A DNA stretch of 7,850 nucleotides from Sulfurimonas sp. (GCA_002733155.1 NVUO01000019.1:13885-21734), one strand, 5' to 3'. Shown: positions 1-6,054, counted from the stretch's first letter. Program-made: numbers and translations. The notes: generated by a model not told the origin, from the letters alone.

Positions 1-1
1 T

Positions 2-1303
2 AAATCAGAATATAATACATCTATATTATATAAAGAAATATTAATAAATATTGACAAACTAAGAAGTGACCATTATCTAACTAATCATAAAAATATAATA
101 AAAAAAATAGATAGTATGAAAAATACTGTTATTGGATATAAAATCATTGCAGATTCTTTTAAAGAAGATATTACTAGCAATTATGAAAATGGTTTATATT
201 ATATCTTAGCCCTAGCTATTAATAATGAGACAATAAATCAAGAATTATCAGACTTAGACCTTAAGATTCAAAAAATTTCTGAAATAAATACTAAAAAATT
301 ACAAAATTTTATTGTAAATATACAAATTTTTATGACATTTTTTATAATTATAATAGCTGTTTTAATGGCTTATATAAGTTTAAAAGTAAAATTATCTATC
401 CATAAACAACTTAAAAACTTACAAGAAGGTATAGTTTCATTTTTTGATGTATTATCCAACACTAGAAAAGATATTATTTATATGGATACTCATACAAATG
501 ATGAAATATCACAGATAGCAAAACTCATAAATAGTAATATGGCTGTTGGTAAACATATTCTTTTAAGCGAAAGAGAGACTAACCTAAAAATAAAAAAACA
601 AATACAAGAGGCTACGCAAGAAATTCAACAACTTAATAATGAATTAGAAGAGACTCAGAGAGAAGTTGTATTTACTATGGGTATTATTGGTGAAGAGAGA
701 TCAAAAGAGACAGGTTATCATGTTATGAGGGTAGCTGAATATTCTTTAATTCTAGCTCGTTTAGCTGGACTTTCTTTAGAAGAAGCTATACTTATTAAAA
801 CTGCCTCACCTATGCATGATATTGGAAAAGTTGGTATACCTGATGCTATTTTAAATAAACCAAGCGGTTTTACACAAGACGAATTTGAAATTATGAAAAC
901 ACATACAGAGATTGGACGTAGAATGTTAGGACACTCAAATAAATCTATACTAAAAGCTGCATCTATTATTTCTTATGAGCATCATGAAAAATGGGATGGC
1001 TCTGGTTATCCGCGTGGATTAAAGGGTGAGGATATCCATATATATGGTAGGATTACAGCTATCGCTGATGTATTTGATGCACTTGGTTCAAGTAGAGTTT
1101 ATAAAAAAGCATGGCCAATGAAAGATATTTATGACTTGTTTGAAAAAGAGAGTGGTAAACATTTTGATCCAAACTTAGTTAGTTTACTTTTAGATAATTT
1201 GGAATACTTTTTAGCAGCAAGAGAAAATATAGAATCAAAAGAAGAATCTATATCCCTTTCAAACTTTATCGAAAATTTCGATAAAGTTGATGATTTTATT
1301 TAG
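2..1303 (+). CDS. HD-GYP c-di-GMP phosphodiesterase with membrane sensor region (5' partial)
   Basis: Likely hydrolyses cyclic di-GMP in response to a periplasmic or membrane signal. The first ATG in view is at 116, but the same frame stays open to the left edge (38 more codons). I therefore read this as the C-terminal part of a longer gene, missing an N-terminal membrane helix and part of a periplasmic helical sensor. Numbering from the ATG at 116: a membrane helix at about 68-90 (IFMTFFIIIIAVLMAYISL), then a HAMP-like segment at about 96-145, a coiled coil at about 150-185, and the HD-GYP domain at about 188-370. The metal and active-site motifs are intact: His202, HDIGK at 234-238, His263, HH at 289-290 and DGSGYP at 294-299, followed by a HFDP block at 349-352. 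No GGDEF or EAL domain is present. The gene ends tail to tail with the carbonic anhydrase gene, overlapping by 4 nt. Family assignment is very secure; the signal is unknown. Confidence 0.93.
   Translation, partial: KSEYNTSILYKEILINIDKLRSDHYLTNHKNIIKKIDSMKNTVIGYKIIADSFKEDITSNYENGLYYILALAINNETINQELSDLDLKIQKISEINTKKLQNFIVNIQIFMTFFIIIIAVLMAYISLKVKLSIHKQLKNLQEGIVSFFDVLSNTRKDIIYMDTHTNDEISQIAKLINSNMAVGKHILLSERETNLKIKKQIQEATQEIQQLNNELEETQREVVFTMGIIGEERSKETGYHVMRVAEYSLILARLAGLSLEEAILIKTASPMHDIGKVGIPDAILNKPSGFTQDEFEIMKTHTEIGRRMLGHSNKSILKAASIISYEHHEKWDGSGYPRGLKGEDIHIYGRITAIADVFDALGSSRVYKKAWPMKDIYDLFEKESGKHFDPNLVSLLLDNLEYFLAARENIESKEESISLSNFIENFDKVDDFI
1262..1288. repeat. Perfect 27-bp palindrome (13-1-13) at the HD-GYP/carbonic anhydrase convergent ends
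   Basis: The arm AACTTTATCGAAA (1262-1274) is followed by a single A and its exact reverse complement (1276-1288). It lies in the last codons of the HD-GYP gene (residues 383-391, N F I E N F D K V) and starts 12 nt beyond the carbonic anhydrase stop on the other strand. As RNA it would form an 11-bp stem with a 5-nt loop on either strand. It may stop transcription or protect mRNA ends at this gene junction. Neither side has a strong U-tract, so a standard intrinsic terminator is not supported. Confidence 0.6.
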
Positions 1304-2058
1304 TCCTTAACAATTCTAGAATTTACATCTTGAATTGGTCTATTATTATGATGGTGCATATTATGTAAAAACTCTCTTGTTTCAGATCCAGAAACTGTAA
1401 TTTGATTTTTCATTACCATCCATTTTACATTTTCACTACACGGAGGTGTTGTTAATGAACCAGTAAACTTATAATAATCTTTATTTTTAGGTAATAATTT
1501 ATTTATTTCTTCATAATCTAAATATAAGAGTGTTCCTTTTTCTACCGTATGGGGCATCTTATCCCAAATTTTTCTAATAATTGGATTTTCTAAACCCTTG
1601 TCAAACATTACAGATACTACAGCTAAATGATTTTTCTTTGATACATGAACAAAATGAATTTCCAATGGAAAGTTTTTTCCATTTATCTGATTTTCACTTA
1701 GTGTATGAAAGTGAAACTGCTTTAAGAAAAACTCTTCTCCATCAACTTTTATACTACTTCCATCTTCAACATTTACTTGAATTGTATGGCCGTTATTAAT
1801 AATTTCAATTCCAGGAGTTACATAATGAAATTCAAGTTTATCATCAGCTGTACTATGCTCCACTTTTGAGGTTACTATATTTATAGGTGATTGGTTCTTA
1901 CCTTTTTTACATGTACCATATTCAGGAGACAAATCACCCCAATACTTTGAACTTTCATGACCAGTATAACCCCAATGAGTTCCATGAGCATCAGCAAAAA
2001 GTGTAGCACTTAAAGCTAAAGTGGCTAAGGAACTAACTAATAATTTATTTAATTTCAT
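1300..2058 (-). CDS. cah: Periplasmic alpha-class carbonic anhydrase
   Basis: Zinc enzyme that interconverts CO2 and bicarbonate, here in the periplasm; in Campylobacterota it is thought to help inorganic carbon uptake and pH control. A Sec signal peptide is visible at residues 1-22 (positive start, LLVSSLATLALSATLFA). The catalytic domain covers about 28-250. The zinc ligands are His116 and His118 (QFHFH) and His135 (LEIHFVH), with Glu133 in the conserved gatekeeper position. His91 in NNGH matches the proton-shuttle histidine, and SLTTPPCSE at 201-209 carries the conserved threonine. Cys50 and Cys207 fit the usual bacterial disulfide, in line with export. The length (252 aa) is normal. The ATG at 2058 is preceded by AAAGG at 2069-2073 on this strand. 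It lies 72 nt downstream of the DTW gene on the same strand and could be read from that transcript. Confidence 0.96.
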   Translation of the reverse strand: MKLNKLLVSSLATLALSATLFADAHGTHWGYTGHESSKYWGDLSPEYGTCKKGKNQSPINIVTSKVEHSTADDKLEFHYVTPGIEIINNGHTIQVNVEDGSSIKVDGEEFFLKQFHFHTLSENQINGKNFPLEIHFVHVSKKNHLAVVSVMFDKGLENPIIRKIWDKMPHTVEKGTLLYLDYEEINKLLPKNKDYYKFTGSLTTPPCSENVKWMVMKNQITVSGSETREFLHNMHHHNNRPIQDVNSRIVKD

Positions 2059-2137
2059 TTAATTTTAACCTTTTATTATAATTTAATTTAGAAATTGTAA
2101 TATATAATAAATAACAAACATTAAATGAAATTAAATA
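2046..2137 (-). repeat. 18-bp perfect inverted repeat spanning the carbonic anhydrase start and the DTW gene end
   Basis: The arms are 2046-2063 and 2120-2137, separated by 56 nt. The lower-coordinate arm covers the ATG (2058-2056) of the carbonic anhydrase gene. The other arm covers the last codons and stop of the DTW gene. Both would be in one RNA only if transcription reads through from the DTW gene; they would then pair and bury the start codon, leaving AAAGG (2069-2073) in the loop. The arms are almost pure A/T, so the stem is weak per base pair and partly a product of composition. Confidence 0.45.
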
Positions 2138-2793
2138 TAACTATTAGTTTTATACCTAAGCACTTGTTTATTAGTATTATTTATACATGATAATTGATAT
2201 TCAACCATTTTAACAAAAGGATTTAAAAAGTTTTCTATAGAATTTGTTTTTACATTTTCAATCTTGTATTTATTTAATAATTCTATAACTGATAAAGTTG
2301 ATTCTATTGTAGACAAACAATGAATTTCAGGCTGTTCTTTTATTTTAAACTGTGATAATTTAGTAGTATCAAAACTAATATAATCTAAGGCTTGTAAATT
2401 TTTAGAATCTTTTAATAATTTAGTGGAGCATGACCATGTTGAATCAATAATAAAAATTGCTATTTTGTTCTTAAAGTTTGGATTTTGTGTACTTAAGTTT
2501 ATTGATTTTTTTGATGGATATAATACATAAGAATCATAAGTATCTATAATTTCATTTATCCTTTTATGATTTGTGAAATCTACACCTATAAAAAGTTCTG
2601 AGTTATTTAAAGAAAGGTGAGTGAAATGCCCAGTACCATTTTTAGTTTTTTTAAACTCTTTTGGATGCATTAAAATAATAAATTTAGTATTTGTATCTAT
2701 AGGATTAACTTCATTACACATACAGGAACTTTTTGGTCTGTAACATGAGTAACATTTTTCTCTGCCTGCAAAAAAAGTTTGTTTTATTGGCAC
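2131..2793 (-). CDS. DTW-domain protein, probable tRNA-uridine aminocarboxypropyltransferase (TapT-like)
   Basis: Proteins of this family (E. coli TapT/YfiP) transfer the aminocarboxypropyl group of S-adenosylmethionine to a tRNA uridine, giving acp3U. Residues counted from the upstream TTG at 2802: a zinc-binding cluster Cys17, Cys20, Cys27, Cys29 (CYSCYRPKSSCMC); the ILMHPKEFKKTKNGTGH block at 43-59; YPSKKS at 95-100; the name-giving D-x-T-W motif as DSTW at 120-123; and the C-terminal QPEIHCLSTIES block at 157-168. No ATG is available at the N-terminus. I prefer GTG at 2793 because AGGGA at 2804-2808 sits 10 nt before it; TTG at 2802 has that sequence only 1 nt away. The start lies inside the end of the perR-like gene, implying translational coupling. 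The family is secure, but which uridine is modified cannot be told. Confidence 0.88.
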   Translation of the reverse strand: MPIKQTFFAGREKCYSCYRPKSSCMCNEVNPIDTNTKFIILMHPKEFKKTKNGTGHFTHLSLNNSELFIGVDFTNHKRINEIIDTYDSYVLYPSKKSINLSTQNPNFKNKIAIFIIDSTWSCSTKLLKDSKNLQALDYISFDTTKLSQFKIKEQPEIHCLSTIESTLSVIELLNKYKIENVKTNSIENFLNPFVKMVEYQLSCINNTNKQVLRYKTNSYI

Positions 2794-3182
2794 TTTTGGC
2801 AAATCCCTGAAAATATAAACTCACTATTATCAATTTTGTATGCTGTGGTTTTTTCAACATTATCAACTGCAAGACTACAATTAAAATCTAAATCTTCAAA
2901 CTCATTACAAACTGTACATAAGATATGTGCATGTGTATCTTTTTTTATCTCATATTTTGATTTATAAGATGCAATTTTAACTTCTTTTATAAGTGAGTTT
3001 TTTATCATCAAATTTATATTTTTATATAAAGTAGCTAAGGAGATGTTATTAAAGTTCTTTTTTACCTCTAAAAACAGTTCATCTATATTTATATGTCCGT
3101 AATTATTCATATTCTCAAGTATTGATACTCTTTGTGCAGTTACTTTTAAATTATGTGTTTTTATTAAATATTCAAAATTCAT
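2784..3182 (-). CDS. perR: Fur-family transcriptional regulator, PerR type
   Basis: Cytoplasmic metal-dependent repressor of peroxide-stress genes. A winged-helix domain covers about 1-75 (LKVTAQRVSIL at 12-22, recognition helix around SLATLYKNINLM at 48-59). The C-terminal metal and dimer domain follows. The two structural zinc pairs are present: Cys89/Cys92 and Cys128/Cys131. Relative to Bacillus PerR (offset of 7), His30, His84 and His86 match His37, His91 and His93. Asp97 matches Asp104, the residue that favours peroxide sensing over the Glu of true Fur; Glu78 stands where PerR usually has Asp85. The length of 132 aa is typical. It is divergent from a peroxidase gene, and a palindrome overlaps its -35 region, suggesting self-regulation. 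There is no good ribosome binding site before the ATG. PerR rather than Fur or Zur is inferred from residues and neighbourhood. Confidence 0.85.
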   Translation of the reverse strand: MNFEYLIKTHNLKVTAQRVSILENMNNYGHINIDELFLEVKKNFNNISLATLYKNINLMIKNSLIKEVKIASYKSKYEIKKDTHAHILCTVCNEFEDLDFNCSLAVDNVEKTTAYKIDNSEFIFSGICQKCQ

Positions 3183-3188
3183 AAGCTA

Positions 3189-3197
3189 ATTATATCA
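3189..3197 (-). promoter_or_regulatory. Extended -10 promoter of the perR-like gene
   Basis: TGATATAAT on the minus strand matches the extended -10 consensus TGnTATAAT exactly. Only 6 nt (TAGCTT) separate it from the ATG at 3182, so transcription should begin at or within a base or two of the start codon. This agrees with the lack of a Shine-Dalgarno sequence and suggests a leaderless mRNA. Confidence 0.6.
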
Positions 3198-3203
3198 AAT
3201 CAG

Positions 3204-3228
3204 TTTAATACTTTAGTAAAGTATTAAA
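3204..3228. promoter_or_regulatory. Perfect 25-bp palindrome, probable PerR/Fur-type operator
   Basis: TTTAATACTTTA, a central G and the exact reverse complement TAAAGTATTAAA. The core TACTTTA-G-TAAAGTA has the 7-1-7 form of Fur-family boxes, although its bases differ from the Bacillus PerR consensus. If perR transcription begins at about 3182, it covers about -22 to -46, over the -35 region. Relative to the peroxidase start (about 3282) it lies at about -78 to -54. Autorepression of perR is the simplest reading; control of the peroxidase from here is possible but less direct. Confidence 0.65.
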
Positions 3229-3269
3229 TTTATTAAAACAAAAAAATTATCATTTAAGAAATAAAATAG

Positions 3270-3275
3270 TATAAT
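3270..3275 (+). promoter_or_regulatory. -10 element of the cytochrome c peroxidase gene
   Basis: An exact TATAAT, 37 nt before the ATG at 3313, in an A-rich stretch with no clear -35 box, as is common in Campylobacterota. Transcription would begin near 3282, giving a leader of about 30 nt that carries AGGAG at 3300-3304. A short inverted repeat, GATAA-AAA-TTATC (3283-3295), lies right at the expected start and could be a second regulatory site. Confidence 0.5.
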
Positions 3276-3312
3276 CCAAAACGATAAAAATTATCCTTTA
3301 GGAGAAAGAAAA

Positions 3313-4329
3313 ATGAAAATACCACTACTAGGTACATTACTAATCACATCATCAATGATGGCATCATCATTAGTTAACGAAGCAAAAAATGCAGGTCTAA
3401 TGCCAATACCAGATTCAAAAATAAAACTTTATAAACTTATAGATAATGTAAAGAATCCTATTACGGATGCAAAAGTAAATCTGGGAAAACAACTTTTTTT
3501 TGACCCACGTTTATCTAAGAGTGGATTGATTAGTTGTAACTTTTGTCATAATTTAAATGCTGGTGGTACTGATAACCTTGAAGCCGCAGTTGGACATATA
3601 TGGACTACTAATCCACATCATTTAAATTCTCCTACTGTATTTAATGCAGTATTTGCATCATCTCAGTTTTGGGATGGGAGGGATCCAGATTTAGAAAAAC
3701 AAGCTCAAGGTCCAATTCAAGCAGCTCCAGAGATGGCAGCTACAAAAAAACATGTAGAAGATGTAGTTAATTCTATACCTGAATATGTAAAAAGCTTTAA
3801 AAATGCATATGGACAAGATGTCAAAATTAATTTTACAAAAGTTACTGATACTATAGCTACTTTTGAGCGTACCTTAGTAACTCCAGCAAGATTTGATAAG
3901 TTTTTAACTACAAATGAGAATTCACTAAATGCTCAGGAGAAAAAAGGTTTAAAAACTTTCATAGATAAAGGTTGTACAACTTGTCACAATGGTATAGCAC
4001 TTGGTGGATCTATGCAAACCTTTGGTCTTATTGCAAAATATAAATATGAAAGTTTAGGTGACTTCCGTGGAGATAAAAATGGTATGGTAAAAGTACCAAC
4101 TCTAAGAAATATTACTCAAACTGCTCCATATTTTCATAACGGTGCTATTAAAACTTTAGAAGAAGCTATAGTTGAGATGGGTAGAATCCAGCTTGGTGTA
4201 AAAATTACTAAAAATGAAGCTAAAGATATAAAAGCATTTTTTGGCGCACTTGAAGGTAAAAAACCATACCTTGGTAAAATCAACTTACCAAATTCTACAG
4301 ATAAAACTCCAAAACCTAATCTAAAATAG
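3313..4329 (+). CDS. ccp: Periplasmic di-heme cytochrome c peroxidase
   Basis: Reduces hydrogen peroxide to water in the periplasm with electrons from c-type cytochromes. A signal peptide covers about residues 1-17 (MKIPLLGTLLITSSMMA). Two CxxCH heme sites are present: C75-NFC-H79 in the N-terminal peroxidatic domain and C221-TTC-H225 in the C-terminal electron-transfer domain. Family blocks are intact: GKQLFFDPRLSKSG at 58-71, His95 as probable distal ligand of the first heme, NSPTVFNAVFASSQFWDGR at 105-123, VPTLRNITQTAPYFHNGA at 261-278 and MGRIQLG at 289-295, where Met289 is the likely sixth ligand of the second heme. The length of 338 aa is normal. AGGAG lies 8 nt before the ATG. The gene is divergent from the PerR-like regulator, which fits peroxide control. 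Cytochrome maturation genes must lie elsewhere. Confidence 0.96.
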   Translation: MKIPLLGTLLITSSMMASSLVNEAKNAGLMPIPDSKIKLYKLIDNVKNPITDAKVNLGKQLFFDPRLSKSGLISCNFCHNLNAGGTDNLEAAVGHIWTTNPHHLNSPTVFNAVFASSQFWDGRDPDLEKQAQGPIQAAPEMAATKKHVEDVVNSIPEYVKSFKNAYGQDVKINFTKVTDTIATFERTLVTPARFDKFLTTNENSLNAQEKKGLKTFIDKGCTTCHNGIALGGSMQTFGLIAKYKYESLGDFRGDKNGMVKVPTLRNITQTAPYFHNGAIKTLEEAIVEMGRIQLGVKITKNEAKDIKAFFGALEGKKPYLGKINLPNSTDKTPKPNLK

Positions 4330-4333
4330 ATTA

Positions 4334-4365
4334 TAATTAGCCCTATAAAAATAAGGGGCTAATTA
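4334..4365 (+). promoter_or_regulatory. Hairpin enclosing the ribosome binding site of the flavoprotein gene
   Basis: TAATTAGCCC (4334-4343) pairs with GGGCTAATTA (4356-4365), a 10-bp stem around a 12-nt loop. The AAGGGG (4353-4358) that serves as ribosome binding site for the TTG start at 4367 lies at the loop/stem edge, with its GGG paired. The stem fills almost the whole 37-nt gap after the peroxidase gene. No U-tract follows on either strand, so I read it as a translational control or mRNA-processing element rather than an intrinsic terminator. Confidence 0.55.
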
Positions 4366-4366
4366 C

Positions 4367-5605
4367 TTGAAACAAAACAACTATGACCTTATAATCATTG
4401 GTGCTGGTGCAGCTGGAATGATAGCTGCCATAGTAGCTTCAAGAAATAATAAAAAAACTCTTATTTTAGAAAAACTCCCACAAATTGCTGCAAAACTAAA
4501 GGCTACTGGTGGTGGTAGATGTAATCTAACTAATACCTTATCAGATGAAGACTTTATGGCAAAATTTGGTCGTGATGGTCGTTTTATGCAAGATGCCTTA
4601 AAAAAATTCAACCACAAACAACTTATAGAATTTTTTGATTTTATTGGAGTTGAGACTCATGCACCCGATGGTTTTCGTGTATTTCCAAAATCTCATAGTG
4701 CTATATCAATTATAGCTGCCTTAAAAGATGAGTTAAAAAAATTAAATGTAGATATACTTTGTTCAAGTAAGGTACAAAACTTATTAGAAAAAGAGAAGCA
4801 TATTTTTGGATTAAATACAGATAAGGAAAGCTTTTATTCAAAAAACATCATAGTAGCTACTGGTGGTCTTGGTTATCCAGTCCTTGGGGCTGAGGGTGAT
4901 GGTTACAAAATGGCAGAAGATTTAGGTCATAAAACTACTAAACTATCTCCAGCTATGATGCCACTAAAAACTAAGGAGACCTGGATGTCAAATTGTAGGG
5001 CTGATACTATAGCTAAGGTTGAGCTTCGTGTAGATATTAAAAAATATAAAAAACTTTATGCGAAAGGTGATTTAATCTTTACAAAAAGTGGCATCCGTGG
5101 ACCAGTTGTTTTAGACTTTGCAAGAGAGATAACTCCACTTATAGAAAAATATGGAGAAGTTCCAATACTTGCTAATTTATCAAAAGGCAAAAATGAAGAA
5201 CAAGTAAGCCAGTTTGTAAAAAAGGAAGTAGAAAAAGACCCACATGCAGATATACTTAAGCATATAACTAAGCTACTCCCAAAATCTCTAAGTTTAGAAC
5301 TATTAAAACTTGTAGATATAGACCCTACTTTAACTTATTCTAAAATATCAGGTTCACAAAAAGCAAAACTAATGAGTATATTAACTTGGACTCCATTAAC
5401 AATAACTGGACATGATGGTTTTAAAATGGCAATGATAACAAGGGGTGGTATTAGCCTTAAAGAGATAAATCCAAAAACTATGCAAAGTAAAATAATAAAA
5501 GGTTTATACTTTTGTGGTGAGGTTATGAATTTAGACGGTCCATGTGGAGGCTATAATCTCCAATGGTCATTTGCTAGTGGAAACTTAGCTGGTCAATTAC
5601 TTTAA
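4367..5605 (+). CDS. HI0933/YhiN (BaiN-like) family FAD-dependent oxidoreductase
   Basis: Soluble two-dinucleotide-binding flavoprotein of a widespread family whose physiological reaction is poorly known; some members are annotated BaiN or aminoacetone oxidase. FAD-binding GAGAAG at 12-17 follows a beta strand (YDLIII). The family signature TGGGRCNLTN is at 47-56, DGFRVFPKSHSA at 101-112, ATGGLGYPVLGAEGDGY at 164-180, and FTKSGIRGPVVLDFARE lies in the middle domain. The C-terminal GLYFCGEVMNLDGPCGGYNLQW block closes the flavin site. The length of 412 aa is normal. The start is TTG at 4367: an in-frame TAA at 4352 excludes anything further upstream, and the next ATG would cut off the GAGAAG motif. 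AAGGGG lies 8 nt before the TTG but within a hairpin. The gene is probably cotranscribed with the peroxidase and ends 2 nt from the convergent dgkA stop. Confidence 0.94.
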   Translation: MKQNNYDLIIIGAGAAGMIAAIVASRNNKKTLILEKLPQIAAKLKATGGGRCNLTNTLSDEDFMAKFGRDGRFMQDALKKFNHKQLIEFFDFIGVETHAPDGFRVFPKSHSAISIIAALKDELKKLNVDILCSSKVQNLLEKEKHIFGLNTDKESFYSKNIIVATGGLGYPVLGAEGDGYKMAEDLGHKTTKLSPAMMPLKTKETWMSNCRADTIAKVELRVDIKKYKKLYAKGDLIFTKSGIRGPVVLDFAREITPLIEKYGEVPILANLSKGKNEEQVSQFVKKEVEKDPHADILKHITKLLPKSLSLELLKLVDIDPTLTYSKISGSQKAKLMSILTWTPLTITGHDGFKMAMITRGGISLKEINPKTMQSKIIKGLYFCGEVMNLDGPCGGYNLQWSFASGNLAGQLL

Positions 5606-5607
5606 TA

Positions 5608-5970
5608 TTACATATATGTATCATAAATAACTACAGACCATATTACTATAAAAACAAATATACTTAAAAAGACTACAGCACTTCCAACATCTTTTGCTCT
5701 TCCTGCCATAATATGATGATCAAGAGTTACCAAATCAACTACACGTTCTATAGCACTGTTTATTGCTTCAGAGATTAACATTCCCATTAAAGACATAAAC
5801 ATCAAAGTCTTATATACCAATGAGGCATCTATTAAAAAAATTACTGGAGCTAGTATTATAGATATTACTAACTCTATTTTAAATGAATTCTCAGTTAAAA
5901 TTAAATCTTTCATACCCTTTAAGGCATAACCTGTATTTTTGAAAAAATTATATTTTGGTTGATTTCTCAA
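5608..5970 (-). CDS. dgkA: Diacylglycerol kinase (prokaryotic DgkA type)
   Basis: Small inner-membrane enzyme that phosphorylates diacylglycerol to phosphatidic acid with ATP, recycling lipid released during envelope synthesis. It has three membrane helices (about 33-49, 54-67 and 97-117) and an amphipathic N-terminus with GYALKGMKDLILTENSFKIE matching the E. coli surface-helix region. The active-site segment is intact: Glu28, Glu68, Asn71 and Glu75 in SEAINSAIERVVDLV, then the GRAKDVGSA motif at 90-98. The length of 120 aa is typical. The start is TTG: an in-frame TGA lies three codons upstream, and the first internal Met (residue 20) would remove conserved residues. The ribosome binding site is weak (AAGTGAG-like). 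It probably has its own promoter, separate from the ThiE-like gene 84 nt upstream. Confidence 0.95.
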   Translation of the reverse strand: MRNQPKYNFFKNTGYALKGMKDLILTENSFKIELVISIILAPVIFLIDASLVYKTLMFMSLMGMLISEAINSAIERVVDLVTLDHHIMAGRAKDVGSAVVFLSIFVFIVIWSVVIYDTYM

Positions 5971-5984
5971 GTTTTCTCACTTAT

Positions 5985-6000
5985 TCTTCAATTTTGAAGA
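5985..6000 (-). promoter_or_regulatory. Small hairpin in the predicted dgkA leader
   Basis: TCTTCAA (5985-5991) and TTGAAGA (5994-6000) form a 7-bp inverted repeat with a 2-nt centre. It lies 14 nt upstream of the dgkA TTG and at or just after the expected transcription start. The stem is short with a very tight loop, so function is uncertain. No U-tract follows it on the dgkA strand. Confidence 0.3.
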
Positions 6001-6002
6001 GA

Positions 6003-6017
6003 ATTATAGTAAAAAAA
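6003..6017 (-). promoter_or_regulatory. Putative dgkA promoter (T-tract plus -10 TATAAT)
   Basis: On the minus strand a run of seven T (6017-6011) is followed by AC and TATAAT (6008-6003). A T-rich stretch before TATAAT, without a clear -35 hexamer, is the usual look of campylobacterial sigma-70 promoters. Transcription would begin near 5996, about 25 nt before the dgkA start. Confidence 0.45.
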
Positions 6018-6054
6018 TATGAACGAAGTGTGAAGATTGTTATTTTATATAAAT

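Noticed and set aside
116..118. ATG as the true start of the HD-GYP gene
   Set aside because: The frame is open to the left edge, no Shine-Dalgarno sequence precedes this ATG, and the product would lack the first membrane helix expected for this sensor layout.
1581..1799. Open frame of 72 codons on the plus strand
   Set aside because: It is wholly antisense to the conserved zinc-binding core of the carbonic anhydrase, and the peptide has no family features or ribosome binding site.
2075..2080. TATAAT on the minus strand as the carbonic anhydrase promoter
   Set aside because: It lies 16 nt before the ATG, so transcription from it would begin after the AAAGG ribosome binding site. A promoter further upstream or read-through from the DTW gene is more likely, although I cannot place one with confidence.
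2779..2967. Open frame of 62 codons on the plus strand
   Set aside because: It is antisense to the C-terminal half of the PerR-like gene, whose cysteine motifs show that the minus strand is the coding one.
4334..4365. Intrinsic terminator after the peroxidase gene
   Set aside because: The stem is good, but no run of T follows on either strand and it overlaps the next gene's ribosome binding site, so a regulatory hairpin is the better reading.
4381..4617. Open frame of 78 codons on the minus strand
   Set aside because: It is antisense to the FAD-binding GAGAAG and TGGGRCNLTN motifs of the flavoprotein and has no independent support.
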